Shown here: one piece after another, positions 58,924-64,000 of the stretch
Numbering within the stretch: position 1 is the first letter of the stretch
Layout: the number at the start of each line of letters is the position of its first letter
NCBI RefSeq assembly: GCF_009938165.1
Contig: NZ_AP019649.1
Span: forward strand, 1,922,001-1,986,000
Length of the DNA stretch: 64,000 nt
Reading direction: 5' to 3'
Source: Vibrio taketomensis
Lineage (GTDB): Bacteria; Pseudomonadota; Gammaproteobacteria; Enterobacterales; Vibrionaceae
Position numbers and translations under genes: made by a program
The notes under the pieces: model-generated
Seen by the model: only the letters and a program-made list of their open reading frames with translations
Told to the model about the DNA's origin: nothing
Databases searched by the model: none

Positions 58924-59343
58924 CTAAAATCGATATTTAGCCCCTAATGCACCACTAATGCCAAGCTCCCAACTATCATCCATGTCGAGTTCAGGTTGCA
59001 GTTCTCCATACACATGCCAACCATTACTCACCTGATAGCTCACACCGAGTGGAACGCGCACACCAAATCCATCATCCCAATCGTTCCAAACACCACCAGC
59101 CACATACCAACTGACCGGCTCTTTGGTATCAAATTGGCCTCGTTTCGCGATGTAATCAAATGCGCCACCTTCGTTCCCTACAACAAAGCGAAGCTTATCA
59201 TCGAGTTCAACCACCACACTCAACTGTTTATCCACCGCTAGACCAACTGCCAAATCAGTTGCAGGCTGATCATTTGCTTTTACAGCTAAGCTCACGCCTA
59301 AGGCACTCGCACCTAGTGCTATGCTCTTCACTACCGCTTTCAT
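58924..59343 (-). CDS. Small exported beta-strand-rich protein, likely outer membrane
   Basis: The 139-residue protein has a signal peptide (about 1-23, ending VKA before NDQ) and alternating beta-strand pattern (VSWYVAGGVWNDW, VRVPLGVSYQVSNGWHVYGEL) with terminal KYRF, an outer-membrane barrel-like end. ATG 59343 follows GGGAG at six bases; the longer frame from 59382 has no ribosome site. No family name is recognised. It is monocistronic and diverges from nothing nearby; ptsG lies upstream on the same strand behind its own terminator. Confidence 0.65.
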   Translation of the reverse strand: MKAVVKSIALGASALGVSLAVKANDQPATDLAVGLAVDKQLSVVVELDDKLRFVVGNEGGAFDYIAKRGQFDTKEPVSWYVAGGVWNDWDDGFGVRVPLGVSYQVSNGWHVYGELQPELDMDDSWELGISGALGAKYRF

Positions 59344-59517
59344 TCTATCTCCCAACAGAAAAATCCATGGTCGTATTCTCAAGGTTGGTCAAAAGCTGAC
59401 GTCAGCGCCAAGTCAATCAGGCGAAAAAATTATGCTAATGGTCGTGAAACTGGGAGATGAGATAGATTAGAAGCGGAACGCGGGATACGTACGGTAAAAG
59501 AGAATTGAGAAAATAGA

Positions 59518-59539
59518 AAAGGAGGCCGAAGCCTCCTTT
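59518..59539 (-). terminator. Terminator of ptsG
   Basis: A 9-bp stem (59518-59526 with 59531-59539) closes a TTCG loop by a C-G pair on the minus strand, a very stable form, followed by T residues. Confidence 0.85.
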
Positions 59540-59576
59540 AGAAGATACCTATAGGGGAAGGTATTATCTTGTTGAA

Positions 59577-61007
59577 TTAGTGGTTACGAATCCACTCATC
59601 CATATCTGTTTTTAGGTTGTCAGATTTAGTACCGAAGATAGCTTGAACACCACCTGCAACTACTACGACACCTGCCGCACCTAGTTTCTTAAGTTGGTCT
59701 TGGTCAACCGCTGCTGTATCAGCAACTGCAACACGTAGACGAGTGATACATGCATCTAGACCAGTGATGTTTTCTTTACCACCGAATGCCGCAACGAGTT
59801 CGCCAGCTAGGTCAGAACCTGATGTTGCTACAGACGCATCTTCAGTTTCGTCTTCACGACCAGGAGTCTTAAGGTTAAGAGCAGTGATTACTGTACGGAA
59901 TACTACGTAGTAGATAACTGCGTACACTAGACCAACAGCGATCATTAGACCCATCTTCTGAGCGTGGCCAGATAGAACTAGGAAGTCAATTAGACCGTGC
60001 GAGAATGATGTACCGTGTACAAAGCCAAGAGTGTTAGCAACAACGTAAGCAGAACCCGCTAGTAGAGCGTGGATTGCGTATAGTACAGGCGCTACGAATA
60101 GGAATGAGAATTCGATAGGCTCAGTAATACCAGTTAGGAATGAAGTCAGAGCTGCTGACGCCATGATACCCATAACTTTCGCGCGGTTCTCTGGTTTAGC
60201 ACAGTGAGCAATTGCGATTGCTGCAGCTGGTAGACCGAACATCTTGAACATGTAACCGCCAGCTAGCTGACCAAAGCCGTTACCCGCTGCGCGAGATGCT
60301 TCGTCTGCTACTAGGTAACAAGTTAGAACGCCGTTTTGAGTTTCGCCTGCTGCGTTAACACAAGTACCTGCTTCAAAGAAGAATGGTACGTTCCACACGT
60401 GGTGTAGACCGAATGGGATTAGCGTACGCTCAACAACACCGTAGATACCGAACGCTAGTTCTGGGTTTTGGTGTGCAGCCCAATCAGAGAATGCAGAGAT
60501 TGCACCGCCAACAGGTGGCCATACAACTGAAAGAACAACACCTAGTAGGATCGCTGCGAAACCAGTGATGATTGGCACTGCACGCTTACCAGCGAAGAAA
60601 CCTAGGTACTCTGGAAGTTGGATTTTGAAGAAACGGTTGAATGCCCAAGCAGCCACACCACCAACAAGGATACCACCAAGTACGCCTGTATCGATCTTCT
60701 CAACACCCATGATGCCAGCCATTACGCTTAGCGTAGCAACCATGATGCCGTAACCAACGATTGCAGCAAGACCCGCTACACCGTCGTTATTTGTGAAACC
60801 AAGCGCAACACCTACCGCGAATAGTAGTGCCATCTGGCCGAATACTGAGCCACCAGCTTGTTCCATTAGGTTAGAAACGATTTCTGGGATGAAGCTTAAG
60901 TGAGCTGCACCTACACCAAGTAGGATACCCGCAACCGGAAGAACTGATACTGGTAGCATCAGAGCCTTACCGACTTTTTGCAGGTTCGCAAAAAGGTTCT
61001 TAAACAT
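59577..61007 (-). CDS. ptsG: Glucose PTS permease EIICB
   Basis: The 476-residue protein has an EIIC transport domain of about 380 residues ([21 protein letters not shown] at the start; [12 protein letters not shown], the signature near helix 8) and an EIIB domain. In EIIB the phosphorylated cysteine is in [10 protein letters not shown]. It imports and phosphorylates glucose with phosphate from HPr and EIIA-Glc encoded elsewhere. Its repressor Mlc is encoded 5 kb away. The codon pattern is strongly biased, as expected for a highly expressed gene. Confidence 0.95.
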   Translation of the reverse strand: MFKNLFANLQKVGKALMLPVSVLPVAGILLGVGAAHLSFIPEIVSNLMEQAGGSVFGQMALLFAVGVALGFTNNDGVAGLAAIVGYGIMVATLSVMAGIMGVEKIDTGVLGGILVGGVAAWAFNRFFKIQLPEYLGFFAGKRAVPIITGFAAILLGVVLSVVWPPVGGAISAFSDWAAHQNPELAFGIYGVVERTLIPFGLHHVWNVPFFFEAGTCVNAAGETQNGVLTCYLVADEASRAAGNGFGQLAGGYMFKMFGLPAAAIAIAHCAKPENRAKVMGIMASAALTSFLTGITEPIEFSFLFVAPVLYAIHALLAGSAYVVANTLGFVHGTSFSHGLIDFLVLSGHAQKMGLMIAVGLVYAVIYYVVFRTVITALNLKTPGREDETEDASVATSGSDLAGELVAAFGGKENITGLDACITRLRVAVADTAAVDQDQLKKLGAAGVVVVAGGVQAIFGTKSDNLKTDMDEWIRNH

Positions 61008-61396
61008 GTTTATGCTCCTGAAAGATTATTAGAGTTATCTGGGCTCTAACGGCACACCCCCGTAGCCTAAATGTTAGCACCCATAGAAAATGTAACCAGT
61101 TGTGACGTTATATTTTCCGGCTCTAAATATATATTGAGGGGCATCGCATTTACTAGTGCATAGACGACTTTAGTTGCAAACTAATAGCTAGATCACACGT
61201 AATTCTTCACAAAATCATGACGAACTTGCATCTATCTATATGAATAAAAGGGCTTATTTAAAAAAATATTAATTTTACTAATCAAATAAAATGCCGTGAA
61301 ATGTTATTTTGCATAACAAATTTACAAGTTGGTATTTTCATTGCATTAGCTGCACAAAATAACCACACAATTGTATAGTAAATCGTTTACATCAAA
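61008..61396. other. ptsG upstream region
   Basis: This 389-bp AT-rich region must hold the ptsG promoter and any Mlc or CRP sites. Two TGTGA half-sites are visible on the minus strand near 61190-61215, but no symmetrical CRP box. No coding frame was recognised. Confidence 0.45.
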
Positions 61397-62212
61397 TTAA
61401 TGACGAAAAAAAGAGCTTTCGCTCCTTTTTAATCGAAAAATCTTTTCTATCTCAAAAAGATTTTGAAAGTTTTCGCTGGTTATTTGTCCAACTTTAGACA
61501 ATGATTCGCCTCTGAGCTGGGCAATGTAAGCTGCAACTTCAACCACATAAGCGGGTTGGTTCTGTTTTCCACGGTGAGGAACCGGAGCTAAATATGGTGA
61601 ATCCGTTTCAATTAACAAGCGTTCCAACGGCAATGCTTTCACCACTTCTTTTAATTCTGTCGCTTGCCTAAATGTCACGATACCGGAAACAGAGATATAA
61701 AAGCCTAACTCCATCGCGGCTTCAGCAAATGGCAGATCCTCAGTAAAACAGTGAATCACACCACCACACTTCTCAGCGCCACCGTTACGCAAGATATTCA
61801 AAGTATCTTCACGAGCATTGCGAGTATGGATGATCAGGGGCTTATTTAACTCAACAGCTAAATCGACTTGCTGCTCAAAACGCTCTAGTTGCAGTACTTT
61901 GGTTTCAGGTTGGTAGTGATAATCTAAACCTGTTTCACCAATCGCAACCACTTTAGGGTGCGAGGCGTATTGACGCATTAACTCGAGCGAGAAATCACTT
62001 TGCACGTCCAACGGATGTACACCGCATGAAGCAAATACATTCTCAAACGGCTCAATCATTTCCATCATATTAGGAAACGCATCCAGCGTTACGCCGACTG
62101 ACAATAATTGTTCTACATTGGCGGCTTTAGCCTTAGCCACAACATCTGCAATCCCTTGGTGTAAATCTTGATAATCCAGCTTATCGAGATGGCAGTGTGA
62201 ATCTACAAACAT
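61397..62212 (-). CDS. TatD-family metal-dependent hydrolase (YcfH type)
   Basis: The 271-residue TIM-barrel nuclease has the metal ligands in VDSHCHLDKLDY, IGETGLDYHYQ, LIIHTRNARED, GVIHCFTED, and IETDSPYLAPVPHRGKQN. The last motif is the family hallmark. Related enzymes have DNase or D-aminoacyl-tRNA deacylase activity. The gene lies with holB and tmk as in E. coli (ycfH). It overlaps the end of holB by 10 bases. Confidence 0.92.
   Translation of the reverse strand: MFVDSHCHLDKLDYQDLHQGIADVVAKAKAANVEQLLSVGVTLDAFPNMMEMIEPFENVFASCGVHPLDVQSDFSLELMRQYASHPKVVAIGETGLDYHYQPETKVLQLERFEQQVDLAVELNKPLIIHTRNAREDTLNILRNGGAEKCGGVIHCFTEDLPFAEAAMELGFYISVSGIVTFRQATELKEVVKALPLERLLIETDSPYLAPVPHRGKQNQPAYVVEVAAYIAQLRGESLSKVGQITSENFQNLFEIEKIFRLKRSESSFFRH
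61404..61428 (-). terminator. Terminator overlapping the 3' end of tatD
   Basis: On the minus strand GGAGC, a GAAA loop and GCTC are followed by seven T residues. The hairpin lies inside the last codons of tatD. Confidence 0.7.
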
Positions 62213-63165
62213 GCTTCCCCATTAAATTTAAATAACCAGTCCAAAATCAATAGCTCACGATTGAGCCCCGTATGTTGAGTCAACTGCTCAATCAGCGTTT
62301 GTAACGATTGAGTCTGCTTAAATAGTAAGTCATAACTCACATTTTGCGCGAGCGAAGATGCACCAGGTACCCGATCAACCGCTGATAAGCCAAAACTCTC
62401 TTTTTGTGCATCTGTCATTAGATACCAAACCCACAACAATGACGTATCTATACCATCGCTTAACGCTTTGGCTAACTTAACCACATCACCCTGCTGCGCT
62501 GTAACGGCCAGAAACTGAGCCTCTAATGTCTCATAGCGTTGCTGACCGCCATCTTGTACGAACTTAAGTGTGTTTAAGGGCGAATTCCCATTAATATGAG
62601 CGGCATATGGCGCAACAGTCTGATTAGTTTGACTACTCAACCATTGTGCAAGTTCCTGCGCCTCTGGTGGTGTAATGTGCCATTGCTGGCAACGACTCGT
62701 AATGGTCGGCAAAAGTTGGCTTACTGAACTGCTTACCAGTAAAAACAGGCACTTTTCAGCCGGTGTTTCCAGCGTTTTAAGCAACGCATTCGCCGCAGAC
62801 TCATTCATCGAATCGGCTGGTTGAATCACAATGATGCGATAGCCAGACAGTTGCGATGACTCTTGCGCCAAGCGGTTACAGTGACGAATTTGGTCAACCG
62901 TAATCGCCTTACCCTCTTTTTCAGGCTTAATCCAATGAAAATCAGGATGACTGCCCGATGCCATCAATTGACAGCTATGACAAAACCCACATGGCTCAGC
63001 TGCAAAGTTGCTACACATCACTGCGCGGCTAAACTGTTCAACCAACTGCTCTTCGCCGTAACCGGGTTTTGCGATCAACAATGCGGCGTTAGGAAAGCGT
63101 TGCGCCTCTAACTGCACCTGCCACTGTTGCCATAAAGGCGTTAACCACGGATAAAGCTCAGTCAT
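62203..63165 (-). CDS. holB: DNA polymerase III delta' subunit
   Basis: The 320-residue clamp-loader subunit has a degenerate P-loop region (AKPGYGEEQLVEQFSRA), the zinc module CSNFAAEPCGFCHSC, and LLKTLETPAEKCLFLLVS including the SRC region TSRCQQW. ATG 63165 overlaps the tmk stop as TAATGA, giving the start MTELYPWL; a longer frame is not supported. It loads the sliding clamp with tau/gamma and delta. Confidence 0.95.
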   Translation of the reverse strand: MTELYPWLTPLWQQWQVQLEAQRFPNAALLIAKPGYGEEQLVEQFSRAVMCSNFAAEPCGFCHSCQLMASGSHPDFHWIKPEKEGKAITVDQIRHCNRLAQESSQLSGYRIIVIQPADSMNESAANALLKTLETPAEKCLFLLVSSSVSQLLPTITSRCQQWHITPPEAQELAQWLSSQTNQTVAPYAAHINGNSPLNTLKFVQDGGQQRYETLEAQFLAVTAQQGDVVKLAKALSDGIDTSLLWVWYLMTDAQKESFGLSAVDRVPGASSLAQNVSYDLLFKQTQSLQTLIEQLTQHTGLNRELLILDWLFKFNGEACL

Positions 63166-63797
63166 TATGCGCGTTCCAACCATTGTTTGAGCGCAGTTTC
63201 AATGTCCGCAGCTACCTTATGCATCTCTTGAGCGGCATTAATCACCACAATGCTGTCGTCGCTGTTCGCGATTTCAAGGTAGCGTTCGCGAGTGCGATCA
63301 AAAAAGCTCATATCCATTTTTTCAATACGGTCTAACTCACCGCGTCCACGAGCGCGTTCAAGGCCAATACGAGGATCAAGGTCAAGGTACAATGTAAAAT
63401 CTGGTTTAAAGCTGCCTAGCGTTGTTTCACGCAGCGCTTGCATCGTTTCACGAGGAATCTGTCGACCGCCACCTTGGTATGCTTGAGAAGACATATCATG
63501 ACGATCACCCACCACCCAAGTACCCGAATTTAGTGCCGGCTTAATAACGTTCTCCACTAACTGTACGCGCGAAGCGTACATCATTAGCAATTCCGTCATA
63601 TCTTGCAACACTTCGCCTTCGTGTTCTTGCTTGACCAATTCACGCAATTTTTCTGCTAAAACGGTACCACCTGGCTCGCGAGTGTGTTTGATTGACTCGA
63701 TACCTGCTTGCTTAAGTACTTCAAGCACGGCATTAATCGCCGTACTTTTACCCGCGCCTTCTAGGCCTTCTACAACAATAAATTTTGCTTGTTTCAT
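63165..63797 (-). CDS. tmk: Thymidylate kinase
   Basis: The 210-residue enzyme phosphorylates dTMP. P-loop [12 protein letters not shown] at 9-20, DRH motif in [24 protein letters not shown] for substrate, and the LID arginines in [14 protein letters not shown] are all present. It is coupled to holB by TAATGA. mltG ends three bases upstream of its start, so the genes form a single operon. Confidence 0.96.
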   Translation of the reverse strand: MKQAKFIVVEGLEGAGKSTAINAVLEVLKQAGIESIKHTREPGGTVLAEKLRELVKQEHEGEVLQDMTELLMMYASRVQLVENVIKPALNSGTWVVGDRHDMSSQAYQGGGRQIPRETMQALRETTLGSFKPDFTLYLDLDPRIGLERARGRGELDRIEKMDMSFFDRTRERYLEIANSDDSIVVINAAQEMHKVAADIETALKQWLERA

Positions 63798-63800
63798 AAG

Positions 63801-64000
63801 TTATTTGTTACTTCTCAAATGTCGTAAGTAAGCTCGAACTGCTCGGTTATGGTCGGCTAAGTTCTTGGAAAATACATGTCCACCTTTGCCACTCGCGACA
63901 AAGTAGTAGTAATGGCTGTCTTCAGGATTCAGCGCCGCTTTTATGGATGCTTCACCTGCCATCGCTATAGGTGTAGGCGGTAAACCGAAAATCACATAAG
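63801..64000 (-). CDS. mltG: Endolytic murein transglycosylase, C-terminus (cut by window edge)
   Basis: The 65 residues in the window contain the C-terminal signature of MltG (YceG): [21 protein letters not shown] followed by [22 protein letters not shown]. MltG cleaves glycan strands near the inner membrane and terminates peptidoglycan chains. Most family members have Asp before GLPPTPI; here it is Phe. The frame is open to the right edge, so the start is outside the window. Confidence 0.93.
   Translation of the reverse strand, partial: YVIFGLPPTPIAMAGEASIKAALNPEDSHYYYFVASGKGGHVFSKNLADHNRAVRAYLRHLRSNK

Noticed and set aside
61190-61215. CRP site upstream of ptsG
   Set aside because: Only TGTGA half-sites in the same direction are present, without the symmetrical TCACA half.

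Overview
The window is chromosomal DNA of a gammaproteobacterium, almost certainly a Vibrio or close relative. The signs are a CdgH-type GGDEF protein beside an alkyltransferase-like gene and tesB, a complete men operon upstream of alaA-yfbR, and a ptsG-tatD-holB-tmk-mltG block. A rhombosortase gene and an SOS-type imuA-imuB-dnaE2 cassette fit the same group. I recall much of this gene order from V. cholerae chromosome I but ran no alignment. No tRNA, 5S/16S/23S rRNA, intact insertion sequence, prophage or CRISPR array was seen.

Layout. 1-4.6 kb is AT-rich and accessory in character: a truncated lipoprotein gene, an HD hydrolase and acetyltransferase pair, then about 2.1 kb of broken reading frames (2247-4345) whose end looks like a large protein followed by a signal-peptide protein. 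The SRP RNA gene ffs (minus strand, 4851-4957) separates this from ordinary core sequence. 5-16.8 kb holds a diguanylate cyclase, an alkyltransferase-like protein, tesB, a PLP enzyme, a Tim44-like protein, a TetR regulator with a lysophospholipid transporter-acyltransferase fusion, and a YeiH-type transporter. 16.8-24.1 kb is the menaquinone operon menF-D-H-B-C-E on the minus strand. 24.3-33.7 kb carries alaA, yfbR, a LysR-regulated EmrAB-type pump, a dGTPase, an adenine deaminase, tapT and rhombosortase.

33.9-43.1 kb is a complete N-acetylgalactosamine utilisation locus. It has two tandem AgaR-like repressors, a dense array of GAAAG/CTTTC operator-like sites, kbaZ, agaS, a mannose-family PTS (EIIB, EIIC, EIID, EIIA), the deacetylase and kbaY. 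Together these would import GalNAc as the 6-phosphate, deacetylate it, deaminate and isomerise it to tagatose-6-phosphate and, after phosphorylation by a kinase encoded elsewhere, cleave it to triose phosphates. 43-52 kb contains a flavin-reductase-like protein, a fasciclin protein, sohB, yciK, and the imuA-imuB-dnaE2 error-prone repair cassette with a textbook LexA box at 46975-46994. 52-64 kb contains cheV, mlc, a patatin-like phospholipase with a 30-residue YnhF-type protein upstream, an NSS amino-acid transporter with its 31-residue MetS subunit, ptsG (a likely target of Mlc), and tatD-holB-tmk-mltG (mltG runs off the right edge).

Two conserved genes, the MFS-acyltransferase fusion and yfbR, are each broken by two one-base losses from short homopolymer runs. 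Adding the four bases restores full-length proteins, so base-calling errors are at least as likely as true decay. No entirely new system is certain. The best candidate for undescribed content is the broken effector/immunity-like stretch at 2.2-4.35 kb.
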